The notes beneath the pieces are model-generated. The model did not search any database and had not been told where the DNA came from. It saw only the letters and a program-made list of their open reading frames with translations. Both the position numbers and the translations under genes were made by a program. Of a stretch of 64,000 bases of DNA, positions 8,720 to 17,857 are shown in pieces (position 1 is the stretch's first letter; every line of letters starts with the position of its first letter). This DNA is from an uncultured Collinsella sp. Lineage in GTDB: Bacteria; Actinomycetota; Coriobacteriia; Coriobacteriales; Coriobacteriaceae. Where the stretch lies: the NCBI GenBank assembly GCA_900542175.1, contig UQNC01000005.1, positions 5,797-69,796 on the forward strand, given 5' to 3'.

Positions 8720-9445
8720 TTACACGTGCTTCTTATTCAGAATCACGCCGTTGGTGGTGTAACCCATGCGGTCGAGCGCTTCGAGCGCGGCGGCTCCCTC
8801 GGCTTCCTTCTTTGAGGAGCCGGAGCCGCGACCCTGACGAATACCATCGATCAAAACCACGGCGGTAAAGGTGGGCGCATGCGCCGGGCCCTCGGAGCCA
8901 ACGAGCTTGTACGCCGGGGGCTCGTGACCGTCGGCTTGCACACACTCCTGCAAAAACGACTTGGGGTTCGCAGGATGCTCGGCACGCTCGGAAGCCAAAT
9001 GCGGCTTAAGCGTACGGTGAATGAACTCCGCCGCGGCATCCCAGCCGGCATCCAGGTACAGCGCTCCCACGAGCGACTCGTAGACGTTCTCGAGGGCCGA
9101 ATGCAGGCCGCGCGCACCGGTACCGGTCTCGGAGGCACCAAAGATGATGATGTCGTCGATGCCCAGCTCGTGAGAAACCTCGGACAGCGTAGCGCCCGAG
9201 ACAAGCGACACCTTCAAGCGCGTGAGCTTGCCCTCGTCAAACTCCGGATAGGACTCAAACAGGGAGCGTGCGACCACAGCGCCCAAAATGGAATCGCCCA
9301 AGAACTCAAGGCGCTCATAGCTGGCAGAAACCGGCTGGCCCTCGACTGCCGAGGGATGCGTAAGCGCCGCGCGCAGCAGCACCTTATTGTTGAACTCGTG
9401 GCCCAGGATTTCCTGGGCGCGCGTAAGTCGGTCGGATAAAGCCAA
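8720..9445 (-). CDS. rnc: Ribonuclease III
   Basis: Double-stranded RNA endonuclease for rRNA and mRNA processing. The 241-residue product has the nuclease signature ERLEFLGDSILGAVV followed by the second acidic patch LENVYESLVGALYLDAG. A C-terminal dsRNA-binding domain begins at NPKSFLQECVQ and ends with GSSKKEAEGAAALEALD. The start codon is a TTG at 9445 with AAGGAGG eight bases upstream. It begins a few bases after the acpP stop. Confidence 0.96.
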   Translation of the reverse strand: MALSDRLTRAQEILGHEFNNKVLLRAALTHPSAVEGQPVSASYERLEFLGDSILGAVVARSLFESYPEFDEGKLTRLKVSLVSGATLSEVSHELGIDDIIIFGASETGTGARGLHSALENVYESLVGALYLDAGWDAAAEFIHRTLKPHLASERAEHPANPKSFLQECVQADGHEPPAYKLVGSEGPAHAPTFTAVVLIDGIRQGRGSGSSKKEAEGAAALEALDRMGYTTNGVILNKKHV

Positions 9446-9448
9446 GAC

Positions 9449-9691
9449 TTAGGCCTCCTTGGCAGCTTCGATAGCGTCGACGGCGTCGGCGACAGAGTTG
9501 AGCGAGAGCAGGGTCTCGTCATCGATCTCGAGGTTGAACTCGTCCTCGATAGCCGTAACCAGCTGCAGGCGCTCGAGCGAGTTGGCATCGAGGTCGTCAA
9601 AGGTGGTCTCCTCGCTAATTTCGGCAACATCGACGCCCAGAACGTCAGCAGCGACCTCGGCGATCTTGTCGAAGATTTCGGAGCGGTCCAT
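9449..9691 (-). CDS. acpP: Acyl carrier protein
   Basis: An 80-residue acidic four-helix protein that carries fatty acyl chains on a phosphopantetheine arm. The attachment serine is in the DLDANSLERLQLV motif (the usual D-S-L context is N-S-L here, serine retained). The start is the ATG at 9691 with AGAGGA upstream; the open frame extends further upstream without family similarity. It sits between plsX and rnc, a fatty-acid/phospholipid gene arrangement common in Gram-positives. Confidence 0.95.
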   Translation of the reverse strand: MDRSEIFDKIAEVAADVLGVDVAEISEETTFDDLDANSLERLQLVTAIEDEFNLEIDDETLLSLNSVADAVDAIEAAKEA

Positions 9692-9815
9692 AGCGCTTCC
9701 TCTCATAGTGCATGAATACCAAAAGAATGGTACCGCCCGGGCGGTACCAAGACACGGTTCTGATTCTACCCCACGACGTGCGCCGCGAAGCACATAACAG
9801 CGCTCTAACTCGCTC

Positions 9816-10835
9816 TTATAAAACGATACCGTCCATAGAGTTGGCGACATTCTCGACCAGCCCAGCGCGCACGGCTTCGGCCGCCGCGAGCGTACCGTTT
9901 TTAACAGCCTCGACCGAGGTAGCGCCATGGCCGATCAGGACCACGCCGCGCAGGCCCAAAAGAATCGCGCCGCCCTTGGCGTCGCCAGAGAGCTTGGCCT
10001 TTATCTCGCGCATCTGCTTTTTAATGAGCAGTGCGGCGATCTTGGTGCCGAGCGAGGCCATAAAGGCGCCCTTGAGCTCCTGCAGCAAAAACTTGGCAGC
10101 GCCCTCGGTAGCTTTGAGAGCGATATTACCCGACATGCCATCGGCAACGACGACATCGAAGTTGCCTGAGGTGAGGTCGGTGCCCTCGCAGTTACCAACA
10201 AAGCCGGGAACGGCGGCCTTCATAGCAGGGAAACAGGCCTTGGTAAAGTTGGAGCCCTTCTCGTCCTCGGTGCCGTTGGCAAGCAGGCCCACGCGAGGAT
10301 GCTCGATGCCCAGGACGACGCGGGCATAGGCGCTACCCATCTGGGCAAAACGCACCATGTCATCGACCTCCACATCGGGGTTGGCACCCATGTCGCACAG
10401 CACCGTCAGACCGCCGGCGCGATTGGGCAGCGCATTGGTCAGACAGGGGCGCACCGGCTGCTTCTTGCCTTCGGCCTGATACCTAAACGGCGTCACGTAG
10501 GCGGTGGCAGCGGCGGTCATGGCACCGGTGGAGCCGGCGGAGAAGAACGCATCCGCGTTGCCCTTCTTAATGGCGCGGCACGACAGCACGATCGACGAAT
10601 TGCGCTTGGTCATCACGGCGCGAATGGGATCGTCATCCATGGCGATAACGTCGGGTGCCTCAAGGGCCTCAACACGTGCGTGGGAAGCGGCAAAGGGGTT
10701 GACGATTTCGGCGGGGCCAGCTGCCAAGACCTCGATATCGGGATCGGCAGCAAGTGCAGCCTCGATACCATCGAGAACAACCTGAGGTTTCTCGTCTCCA
10801 CCCACAACGTCTACACAAACGCGAACGTTACTCAT
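9816..10835 (-). CDS. plsX: Phosphate acyltransferase PlsX
   Basis: Makes acyl-phosphate from acyl-ACP for phosphatidic acid synthesis. The 339-residue protein begins VRVCVDVVGGDEKPQ and contains the long PlsX hallmarks GALVMGADPGVEVDD-like (CDMGANPDVEVDDMVRF) and GTEDEKGSNFTK, then DGMSGNIALKATEG near the C terminus. Two in-frame ATGs exist (10841 and 10835); AGGAG lies seven bases before the second and only one before the first, so 10835 is preferred. A terminator-like hairpin separates it from rpmF upstream. Confidence 0.95.
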   Translation of the reverse strand: MSNVRVCVDVVGGDEKPQVVLDGIEAALAADPDIEVLAAGPAEIVNPFAASHARVEALEAPDVIAMDDDPIRAVMTKRNSSIVLSCRAIKKGNADAFFSAGSTGAMTAAATAYVTPFRYQAEGKKQPVRPCLTNALPNRAGGLTVLCDMGANPDVEVDDMVRFAQMGSAYARVVLGIEHPRVGLLANGTEDEKGSNFTKACFPAMKAAVPGFVGNCEGTDLTSGNFDVVVADGMSGNIALKATEGAAKFLLQELKGAFMASLGTKIAALLIKKQMREIKAKLSGDAKGGAILLGLRGVVLIGHGATSVEAVKNGTLAAAEAVRAGLVENVANSMDGIVL

Positions 10836-10857
10836 ATACATGCTCCTTATACAAAAA

Positions 10858-10880
10858 TGGCCGACTCATTGAGCCGGCCA
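10858..10880 (-). terminator. Hairpin plus T-run between rpmF and plsX
   Basis: Read on the minus strand, a nine-base-pair stem GGCCGGCTC/GAGTCGGCC (one G-U pair) with an AAT loop is followed by ATTTTTG and then, within 15 bases, the plsX ribosome-binding site. It looks like an intrinsic terminator or attenuator that could lower plsX expression relative to rpmF. Confidence 0.6.
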
Positions 10881-10922
10881 TTGTGGTTCCATTTGGAACG
10901 GCATCGCATCCAGAGTATACCG

Positions 10923-11102
10923 TTACTCGGTAACGATAACCTCGCGGTCCTTGTAGAAACCGCAGCTGGGGCACACGTGGTGCGGAAGCTTGACAGCGCC
11001 GCAACGGGGGCACGTGGACTGAGCCGCAGCCGAGATCTTCATGTTGGCGGAACGACGGGTGTGAGTGCGGATACGACCCTGCTTTTGTTTAGGTACGGGC
11101 AT
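10923..11102 (-). CDS. rpmF: 50S ribosomal protein L32
   Basis: A 59-residue basic ribosomal protein with the L32 N terminus MPVPKQKQGRIRTHTRRSAN. It has a zinc ribbon of two CxxC pairs (CPRCG and, after KLPHHV, CPSCG). All four zinc cysteines are present, so this is the C+ (zinc-binding) form of L32. The gene sits between the YceD-like gene and plsX, the classical yceD-rpmF-plsX order. It was found by direct translation. Confidence 0.95.
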   Translation of the reverse strand: MPVPKQKQGRIRTHTRRSANMKISAAAQSTCPRCGAVKLPHHVCPSCGFYKDREVIVTE

Positions 11103-11166
11103 AGTGACCTTCCTTATGAACTATCCAGTGTGGCGATTACGCGCAAGTAGCGATACTACCACAGTT

Positions 11167-11721
11167 TTACTCATCGAGCTTGAGATTCTTCAATGCTGCA
11201 AATGGATTTTCCGTGGCAGCGGCCCATTCCGCCTCTGCCTGGGCGGCGCAATCGCATTGCTCGACGTTGAGATTGCAACCGCATGTGGGGCACAGACCAC
11301 GGCAATCGGGCTTGCAGAGCACCACAAACGGCGTGTCCATAACGACCGCGTCATTGATGGGCTCGCCCAGATCGACGAGACGGTCCTCACCCAGGAGCTC
11401 GTAGCCGTCCTCGTAGGCCTCGGGATCCTCGGGCTCCTCAAAGAGGTAGAACTCCTCGATCTCGCCGGCGATATCAAACGAGGCGGGCTCCAGGCAACGG
11501 TCGCACTCGCCGGTGGCGTGCGCGCGGACCATGCCCGTGAGCAAGACACCGGTACCGGCATTGGTAAAGACAACGTCGTAGTCGATGCCGTCCTGTAGCT
11601 GGTACTCCTTCTCGCCCACCGTGTAGGTGACGACATCTACCTTACCGGTCAGCGGATACGAATCTCCAGGAAACTCGAGCTGCTCGGAAAGATCGACGGT
11701 AACGCTCGGGAACTCAGCCAT
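11167..11721 (-). CDS. YceD-family (DUF177) protein
   Basis: 184 residues. DUF177/YceD proteins are encoded next to rpmF across bacteria and plants and are linked to 23S rRNA accumulation. Visible hallmarks are the CDRCLEPA motif, an acidic middle (LFEEPEDPEAYEDGYELL), LGEPINDAVVMDTPFVVLCKPDCRGLCPTCG with a second Cys pair, and the NPFAALKNLK ending typical of the family. The ATG at 11721 overlaps the upstream gene's stop by one base (TAATG). The extra cysteines (CDRC, CKPDCRGLCPTCGCN) suggest zinc binding. Confidence 0.9.
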   Translation of the reverse strand: MAEFPSVTVDLSEQLEFPGDSYPLTGKVDVVTYTVGEKEYQLQDGIDYDVVFTNAGTGVLLTGMVRAHATGECDRCLEPASFDIAGEIEEFYLFEEPEDPEAYEDGYELLGEDRLVDLGEPINDAVVMDTPFVVLCKPDCRGLCPTCGCNLNVEQCDCAAQAEAEWAAATENPFAALKNLKLDE

Positions 11722-12218
11722 TACCACTGACCATTCTGTTGGGCAGCACCCTCGTTGAGCTGCTGACGGCAACGGGTAACGGTACCGGTCAGGCTCTTGA
11801 GGTTCTCCTCCAGGTGCGTAAAGACCTGCTCTGCGTAGTCCTCGGCAGCATAACGCGTCTCGCGCTCGTACTGCTGGGCACGATCGCGGATGTCGTCGGC
11901 CTGTTGCTGCGCTAAGCGGACGATCTCCTGCTCACCGGCAATGGTGAGGGCCTGCTGCTGAGCGTCGGCGATGATGGAATCGGCCTGAGCGGCGGCGGAA
12001 GCCATAAGCTCCTCGCGCTCCTTAAGGATACGGCGGGACTTCTGCCACTCCTCGGGATAGCTCATGCGGATCTCGTCGAGGATGTTAAAGAACACGTCGG
12101 CGTCGATGACCTTGAACTGAGCGTTCTTGCCGAAAGGCGGCTTGGCTTCCTCGATCAGCCCTTCGAGCTCATCGACCAAGCTGACGATCCTATCGCCAGG
12201 AAAATTCTCGCCCGGCAT
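11721..12218 (-). CDS. Coiled-coil protein, DivIVA/ATPase-subunit-like
   Basis: A 165-residue soluble protein starting at the ATG at 12218 (AAAGGAGA upstream). After a short N-terminal segment (GDRIVSLVDELEGLIEEAK, then VIDADVFFNILDEIRMSYPEE) it becomes a long charged coiled coil rich in Ala, Gln, Glu and Arg, with the segment SIIADAQQQALTIAGEQEIV. Similar proteins next to coaD/rsmD in Actinobacteria are annotated as hypothetical or V-ATPase subunit H-like. I do not recognise a defined function; a scaffold role is possible. It is coupled to the YceD-like gene by a TAATG junction. Confidence 0.75.
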   Translation of the reverse strand: MPGENFPGDRIVSLVDELEGLIEEAKPPFGKNAQFKVIDADVFFNILDEIRMSYPEEWQKSRRILKEREELMASAAAQADSIIADAQQQALTIAGEQEIVRLAQQQADDIRDRAQQYERETRYAAEDYAEQVFTHLEENLKSLTGTVTRCRQQLNEGAAQQNGQW

Positions 12219-12286
12219 CCGGTCTCCTTTCATAGGTAACATATCATCATGCTAGTTTACCACATGCCACCAGGCAATAAGAAACG

Positions 12287-12784
12287 TCACGAAAAGCGAT
12301 GTTTGAGCGCTTCGACCACGTTGGACGGGACAAACGTCGATACATCGCTGCCGAGCGAGGCAATCTGGCGAACGACCGAGCTCGAGATATAGCCGTACTG
12401 CGGCGCACTCATGACAAAGATGGACTCCAGCTCGCTATCCAGGCGATAGTTAAGGTCGGCCTGCTGCAGCTCATACTCAAAGTCGGTCATGGCGCGCAGG
12501 CCCTTGACCACGGCACCCGCCCCCTGCTCACGTGCGAAGTCGACCAGCAGGCCAGTGAAGGGCAGGACCTCGACGCCGTCGATATCGCCGACCGCCTCGC
12601 GGGCCAGCGCCACGCGCTCATCGAGCATAAACGTGGTGCCTACACCGTTTTTACCTTGCGACTCGGCAACAGCGACGATCACGCTGGGAAAGATGCGGCG
12701 GGCACGGCGGATCACATCGATATGGCCAAACGTGATGGGATCGAAGGTGCCCGGGACGATCACGCGGTTGATGGTGTCATTCAT
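12287..12784 (-). CDS. coaD: Phosphopantetheine adenylyltransferase
   Basis: Penultimate step of coenzyme A synthesis. The 165-residue product has the nucleotidyltransferase motif PGTFDPITFGHIDVIRRA near the N terminus, the KGLRAMTDFEYELQ substrate segment and the YGYISSSVVRQIASLG motif. The start ATG at 12784 lies within the last codons of rsmD (eight-base overlap), and the pair rsmD-coaD is conserved in most bacteria. A much longer open frame upstream is the shadow of rsmD. Confidence 0.96.
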   Translation of the reverse strand: MNDTINRVIVPGTFDPITFGHIDVIRRARRIFPSVIVAVAESQGKNGVGTTFMLDERVALAREAVGDIDGVEVLPFTGLLVDFAREQGAGAVVKGLRAMTDFEYELQQADLNYRLDSELESIFVMSAPQYGYISSSVVRQIASLGSDVSTFVPSNVVEALKHRFS

Positions 12785-13433
12785 GGGCGTCCTCCTGAAA
12801 CGTCGTGGCATCGTTGTTGTCGGCATCGGTGCCGGCGCTATCGCCCTCAACATCGTCATCGCCGACCCAACGAAGCAGGTCGACCGAGGTAATGCCGTAG
12901 CGCTTCTCACGTAAAGTCTCAAAGCCTGCCGGATGCGCGCCCGCATCGGCGGCGGCATGCTCAAACAGGGCGTAAGCGCCAGACGCAAGTAAACCCTGCT
13001 GAGCCAGGTCCTGCAGCAGTTCCTCGACCGGCTCGGCACCAAAAGCATAGGGCGGGTCGAGCAGGACCAGATCAAAGGGGCCGCCCGGTACACGACCGCG
13101 CGAGGCACTCGACAGCATGTCGCCCGTGACCACGCGCCAACGCGCACGGTCACGGCAGAGCGACTCGATATTCTTGGTAATGAGCCGCGCGGCGTTGCGA
13201 TCGATCTCAAACGTCGTGAGCGAACGGGCCCCACGAGAGAGCATCTCTAACCCTAAGGCACCGGAGCCGCCAAAAGCGTCCAGCACACGAACCTCGTCCA
13301 AATCGAAATCGAATGCCGACATGACCATAGATGCGCACGCCTCGCGCACGCGATCAGTCGTGGGGCGGGTGACATCGCGACCACGGGGCTCCTCGATCTT
13401 ACGACCGCGCCATTCGCCGCCGATGATTCTCAT
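12777..13433 (-). CDS. rsmD: 16S rRNA (guanine-966-N2)-methyltransferase RsmD
   Basis: 218 residues: MRIIGGEWRGRKI start, RPTTDRVREA, the SAM-binding VLDAFGGSGALGLEMLSRGA and the catalytic DPPY motif (LVLLDPPYAFGAEP). The C-terminal 25 residues form a low-complexity Asp/Glu/Asn tail that overlaps coaD. It overlaps recG by four bases. Function is by family: methylation of G966 in small-subunit rRNA. Confidence 0.94.
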   Translation of the reverse strand: MRIIGGEWRGRKIEEPRGRDVTRPTTDRVREACASMVMSAFDFDLDEVRVLDAFGGSGALGLEMLSRGARSLTTFEIDRNAARLITKNIESLCRDRARWRVVTGDMLSSASRGRVPGGPFDLVLLDPPYAFGAEPVEELLQDLAQQGLLASGAYALFEHAAADAGAHPAGFETLREKRYGITSVDLLRWVGDDDVEGDSAGTDADNNDATTFQEDAHE

Positions 13434-15607
13434 CCTCCGCTGACCTCCTTAAAGATATGTCGATAACGCATGGCGACCGCGTCGCGCAAGGGACGCGTCG
13501 CCACAGAGTCAAGGTTGCAAGCATACCGCAAGAGCTCGACCGCGTCCAAATGGGCCCATTCGATAAGGTCCTCATCGGCGTCCAGGTCCACAAAGCGCAA
13601 GGTCACGCCGCCATGCTGGCGGTACCCCAGGATTTCGCCCTCGTGGCGCAGACGCAGGTCCATCTGGGCGAGCGTAAAGCCATCCGAGGTTTTTTCGAGC
13701 GATTGCAGACGATCTTGCGCCGCCGACGCGCCGCCGTTGCCCTTGGAGTGCGTCATGACCAGGCACGTGCCCGACACGCTGCCACGGCCCACGCGACCGC
13801 GCAGCTGGTGCAGGGCAGCCAACCCAAAGCGCTCGCCGTTCTCGATGACCATGACGGTGGCGTTAGGCACGTCGACGCCCACCTCGACCACCGTAGTGGA
13901 GACGAGCACGTCGATCTCGCCACGCTTGAAGGCTTCGATCACACGATCCTTCTCCCCCGCCGGCATGCGGCCGTGGAGGCGCTCGATAGTGAGACCCGGC
14001 AGCGCCAGACGCAGGCGGTCGAGCTCGGTCGCCGTATCATGCAGCGGCACGGGGACCGTCACGCGGCCCTCCTCGTCGCGGGCGATACCGGGCACGTCCT
14101 CCAACTCATCGGCCGAGTCACTCGGCTCCACGAGCGGGCAAATCACGTAGGCCTGCTGACCTTTTTCATGCGCTTCGCGGATGGCGCCATAGGCGAGGTC
14201 GCGGCTCGACTCGGTGAGCACGCGTGTCGACACGCCAGTGCCAGGGACGGGCCGATGGCGGATGATGCTCGTATCCAGATCGCCGTAGACCGAAAGCGCC
14301 AGCGTACGTGGGATGGGCGTTGCCGTCATAACGAGCAGATCGGCACCAGGGCCCTTCGCACGCAGGGCGTTGCGTTGGCCGACGCCAAACCGGTGCTGCT
14401 CATCGATGACCACGAGCGACAGATGCTTAAACGCCACGTTATCCGAAAGCACCGCGTGGGTGCCAAAGAGGACATCGAGCTCGCCCGATTCCAGCTGGGC
14501 ATGGATCCGCTCGCGCTCGGCCGCCGGCGTGGCGCCCGTCAGGAGCGCCCAGGTCATGCCAGCCTGCAAGAGCAAGGGGCCGGTCTTATCGGCATATTGA
14601 CGCGCCAGCACGCCCGTGGGCGCCATAACGCAGGCCTGCGTGCCGCTATCGGCAGCCACAGCCAGCGCGCAGGCGGCAACGGCGGTCTTACCGGTACCGA
14701 CATCGCCCAGCAGCAGGCGGTTCATCACGCGCCCGCCATCGCACATATCGCGCAGGATATCTTGGAACGCGGCCTCCTGCTCGTCGCTCAGCGAAAACGG
14801 CAGGGCCTGCTTAAGCGCGGCCAGGTGCTCGCCCGCGGCGTGGGCGTAGGGCACCACATCGACCAGGCTGCCGTCGTTGCGCAGGCGCAGCGCCAGCTGC
14901 AGGTAGAGGCACTCCTCGTAGGCAAGCCGTGCGCGCGCGATATCGCGCTCAGCCATGCTCGAAGGAAAGTGGATCGATCGAAGCGCACGAGCATCGCTCA
15001 TCAGGCGACGTTTAACGCGCAAGCGTGCGGGAATCGGGTCGAAGGGATTGCCGACGACCTCGAGCGCGCCACTTACGATGCGGCGCATCCATGCCTGGCT
15101 CACGCCGTCACTCACATAATGGACCGGCAAAATGGTGCCCGCAGCACGCCCGTCATCAAGCTTTTCAAAGTGCGGCGAGGCCATCTGCTTAAAACCGTAG
15201 GCAAACTCGACCTTGCCCATCACGGCCAGGCGGTCGCCCTGCTTAAGCTGCTGGGCAATCCAAGGCTGACGGAAAAAGGCGACCTGCAGCACGCCCGTCT
15301 CGTCAACGAGTGAGACCTCGGTCACCTGCATGCGCGGACGCGGCTTCTTTTGAACGATACGGTCGACCGTGGCGATGATGGTGCACACGGTACCGATGGG
15401 CGCCATCTCGATGGACCAGGAGCGCGTAAAGTCCAGGTATCGATGAGGGATATGGAGAAGGAGGTCCCCCACCGTCCGAATTCCCAGACGGCGAAGGGCC
15501 TCCTCACGTTTACCCGAAACATATTTGAGTCGCGCGATATCCTCGTCGAGCGCATTGCTCTGGGCAAAGCGATCCGAGACGCGCGGCACGGAGCAGAGCT
15601 CGGACAT
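13430..15607 (-). CDS. recG: ATP-dependent DNA helicase RecG
   Basis: 725-residue branched-DNA helicase that reverses stalled forks. The N-terminal wedge/OB domain is followed by the SF2 core with Walker A GDVGTGKT, the DEQH box (VVIDEQHRFGVGQR) and motif III MTATPIPRTL. Motifs IV-VI include RLHGRMPAGEKD, VSTTVVEVGVDVPNAT and QLRGRVGRG. Length and motif order match the family. The ATG at 15607 lies ten bases after the DAK2-domain gene. Confidence 0.96.
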   Translation of the reverse strand: MSELCSVPRVSDRFAQSNALDEDIARLKYVSGKREEALRRLGIRTVGDLLLHIPHRYLDFTRSWSIEMAPIGTVCTIIATVDRIVQKKPRPRMQVTEVSLVDETGVLQVAFFRQPWIAQQLKQGDRLAVMGKVEFAYGFKQMASPHFEKLDDGRAAGTILPVHYVSDGVSQAWMRRIVSGALEVVGNPFDPIPARLRVKRRLMSDARALRSIHFPSSMAERDIARARLAYEECLYLQLALRLRNDGSLVDVVPYAHAAGEHLAALKQALPFSLSDEQEAAFQDILRDMCDGGRVMNRLLLGDVGTGKTAVAACALAVAADSGTQACVMAPTGVLARQYADKTGPLLLQAGMTWALLTGATPAAERERIHAQLESGELDVLFGTHAVLSDNVAFKHLSLVVIDEQHRFGVGQRNALRAKGPGADLLVMTATPIPRTLALSVYGDLDTSIIRHRPVPGTGVSTRVLTESSRDLAYGAIREAHEKGQQAYVICPLVEPSDSADELEDVPGIARDEEGRVTVPVPLHDTATELDRLRLALPGLTIERLHGRMPAGEKDRVIEAFKRGEIDVLVSTTVVEVGVDVPNATVMVIENGERFGLAALHQLRGRVGRGSVSGTCLVMTHSKGNGGASAAQDRLQSLEKTSDGFTLAQMDLRLRHEGEILGYRQHGGVTLRFVDLDADEDLIEWAHLDAVELLRYACNLDSVATRPLRDAVAMRYRHIFKEVSGG

Positions 15608-15617
15608 GGGCAGATGC

Positions 15618-17279
15618 CTACTCGATCGAGAAGATCACGGGATAGAGCGGCTGCTCGCCACGATGGGCGTCGATCTCCAGGTCGGGCTGAGCCTCCTCGA
15701 TAGCGTCGACGATCTCCTGGAAGGCCTCGTCGGACAGCTCCTCGCCGGCCAGAATCGTCAGCGCGTCGCCCTCCTCTTCCTCCTGCATGCGGTTGATGCA
15801 ATCGAGCGTGACCTGCTTCACGTCGGAGCCGACCACATCGATGGAGCCGGCAATGATGCCCATGACGTCACCGGAGTGAATTGGCGAACCGTCGGAGGCG
15901 CTGGAGTCGCGCACGGCGCGGGTGACCTCGCCATCGCGGACCTCGCTGATGGCGTCGACCATAGCGGCGACGGCATCCTCGAGCTCGGAATCGGGCAGGA
16001 CCGCGAACAGCGCGGAGAAGGCCTGCGGAACGGTCTTGGTGGGAACGACGGCGACCTTCTTGTCGGTGCAGGCTGAGGCAGCGGCCTCAGCGGCCATGCG
16101 GATGTTGCCGTTGTTGGGCAGGATGATGACCGAGGTCGCGTTGACCTGGTCAACAGCGCCCAGCAGGTCTGCAGTCGAGGGGTTCATGGTCTGACCACCC
16201 GACACGATCACGTCGACGCCGAGGGACTTGAGGATGTCTGCCTCGCCGGACCCAGCGGCAACGGCGACAAAGCCCAGCGCCTTGGCGGGCTCGGCGGCCT
16301 TTTCCTGGTCCTCATGAATCTTGGCGGTACGGTCGCGGGCCTCCATCTCCATGTTGTGGATAAAGACCTCGTAGATCTGACCAAGCTGAAGCATGTGCTC
16401 GAGCACCAGGTTGGGGGTGTTGGAGTGCACGTGGATCTTGTAATCGGGGTAGGCGCCCACGAGTAGCTCACAGTCGCCCATGGAACCCAGGAACTTAAGG
16501 CACTCATCCTCGTCAAACGGGGCGTCGGCCTTAAAGAGGAACTCGTTGCAGTAGCGGAACTCCGAGCCCTCCCAATCGTCGTTGGCCTCGATCTCAACGC
16601 GGCCAAGAGCGGCATCGCGTGCAGAGCCAGCGGAATCGAACGTAGCGGAGAAATCCTCGACAACGGTGCTGCGACCAAGTGCTGCAGCCACAAAGTTCTC
16701 CAGGAAGATGGCAAAGCCGAAGGCGCCGGAGTCGACCACGCCGTTCTCTTTGAGGACGGGCAGCAGGTCGGGCGTGCGTGCGACGGACTGGTAGGCCTCG
16801 ACGACGATAGCGTCGAGCGCATCCTCGGCCGAGAACTTCTTCTTTTCGCACTCGTCGGCCTTGGTCGAGACATCGCGCAGCACCGTGAGGATCGTGCCCT
16901 CGATGGGCTTGCGGACGGCCTGGAAGGCCACCTTGACGGCACGACGGAAGGCGAAGGCGATGTTGGCGGACGTAATGGGCTCGTCGGCGGAGACAAGGCC
17001 CTCGGCCACGCCGCGCAGGATCTGCGAGGTAATGACGCCGGAGTTACCGCGGGCGCCCATCAGGGAGCCGTGGGTGATGGCGCCGGCAATGGCCTCCATG
17101 TCGGCATCGGCGGGAAGGGCGGAGAGCTCCTTGGTCACCGAGGCGAGCGTGAGCGACATGTTGGTGCCGGTGTCGCCGTCGGGCACGGGGAAGACGTTGA
17201 GCTTGTTGATCTCCTCGGCCTTGTCGGAAACGGCAGCCGCAGCGATCGGAAAACAGGTGCGAATGGTCTTTGCAATCAT
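15618..17279 (-). CDS. DAK2-domain fatty acid kinase subunit (FakA/YloV-like)
   Basis: 553 residues. The N-terminal dihydroxyacetone-kinase L domain is recognised by NKLNVFPVPDGDTGTNMSLTL (Mg-ATP aspartates) and GSLMGARGNSGVITSQILRG. A middle VVDSGAFGFAIFLENF segment and a C-terminal EDD-like domain with IVSGGQTMNPSTADLL follow. FakA phosphorylates fatty acids presented by a DegV-type FakB protein; no degV gene is in this window. It follows an Asp23-family gene by 27 bases, the standard arrangement in Gram-positives (asp23-yloV-recG). Confidence 0.9.
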   Translation of the reverse strand: MIAKTIRTCFPIAAAAVSDKAEEINKLNVFPVPDGDTGTNMSLTLASVTKELSALPADADMEAIAGAITHGSLMGARGNSGVITSQILRGVAEGLVSADEPITSANIAFAFRRAVKVAFQAVRKPIEGTILTVLRDVSTKADECEKKKFSAEDALDAIVVEAYQSVARTPDLLPVLKENGVVDSGAFGFAIFLENFVAAALGRSTVVEDFSATFDSAGSARDAALGRVEIEANDDWEGSEFRYCNEFLFKADAPFDEDECLKFLGSMGDCELLVGAYPDYKIHVHSNTPNLVLEHMLQLGQIYEVFIHNMEMEARDRTAKIHEDQEKAAEPAKALGFVAVAAGSGEADILKSLGVDVIVSGGQTMNPSTADLLGAVDQVNATSVIILPNNGNIRMAAEAAASACTDKKVAVVPTKTVPQAFSALFAVLPDSELEDAVAAMVDAISEVRDGEVTRAVRDSSASDGSPIHSGDVMGIIAGSIDVVGSDVKQVTLDCINRMQEEEEGDALTILAGEELSDEAFQEIVDAIEEAQPDLEIDAHRGEQPLYPVIFSIE

Positions 17280-17306
17280 GGGTATTTGAATCTCCGTTTT
17301 CGGATG

Positions 17307-17663
17307 CTAGTTCAGACGGCTCTTGAGCGCGTCGATATGGATGCCGATCTTAAGGCTGGCGGGATCGATCTGGGCGATCTCCTGCAGGGTGAAGGCAACG
17401 GAGCTCGAAAGATTGTGGCAGACGGACTTCATGTTGACGCCGTTCTCGAGCACGACGTGAAGATCGACCGTAAGGCCGTTCTCGTCGGCGGAGACAAGCA
17501 CGCCCTTGCGGAGGCGCTGGCCGGCAAGCAGGCGCACGCTCTCGGCGCCCTGGAGCTGCTCAGCCATTCCGACAACGCCGTAGCACGTCATCGCGGCATA
17601 ACCGGCAATATCGGCAATAACGTCGTTCGAGACGCTCAGGCTGCCGTTAATGGTCTCAGACAC
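17307..17663 (-). CDS. Asp23/Gls24-family envelope stress protein
   Basis: 118 residues starting at a GTG at 17663, chosen because AAGGAG lies six bases upstream; an ATG further upstream would add eleven poorly conserved residues. The product shows the family pattern: SNDVIADIAGYAAMTCYGVVGMAE, then GLTVDLHVVLENGVNMKSVCHNLSSSVAFTLQ. Asp23 proteins are small cytosolic or membrane-peripheral proteins linked to cell-wall stress. It is cotranscribed with the DAK2-domain gene and recG. Confidence 0.9.
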   Translation of the reverse strand: MSETINGSLSVSNDVIADIAGYAAMTCYGVVGMAEQLQGAESVRLLAGQRLRKGVLVSADENGLTVDLHVVLENGVNMKSVCHNLSSSVAFTLQEIAQIDPASLKIGIHIDALKSRLN

Positions 17664-17821
17664 AAGAATCTCCTTATCTGGTGCTCGCGGCACCATGTCG
17701 TGGGAGCAATCATTGCAATATTCTACAACGACCGCGCCATGTTGAGGTGGTGGGTCGCGGGATTACATCCTCGACACGAAATGTTGATATGGCAACGTTC
17801 GAGTCAAGTGGTCGCGGCATG

Positions 17822-17849
17822 AAAAAACCCGCCGCATAAGCGACGGGTT
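17822..17849 (-). terminator. Intrinsic terminator after tRNA-Asn
   Basis: On the minus strand a ten-base-pair stem (AACCCGTCGC with GCGGCGGGTT, one mismatch) is followed by TTTTTT. It lies directly after the first tRNA-Asn gene. Confidence 0.8.
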
Positions 17850-17857
17850 CTACAACC

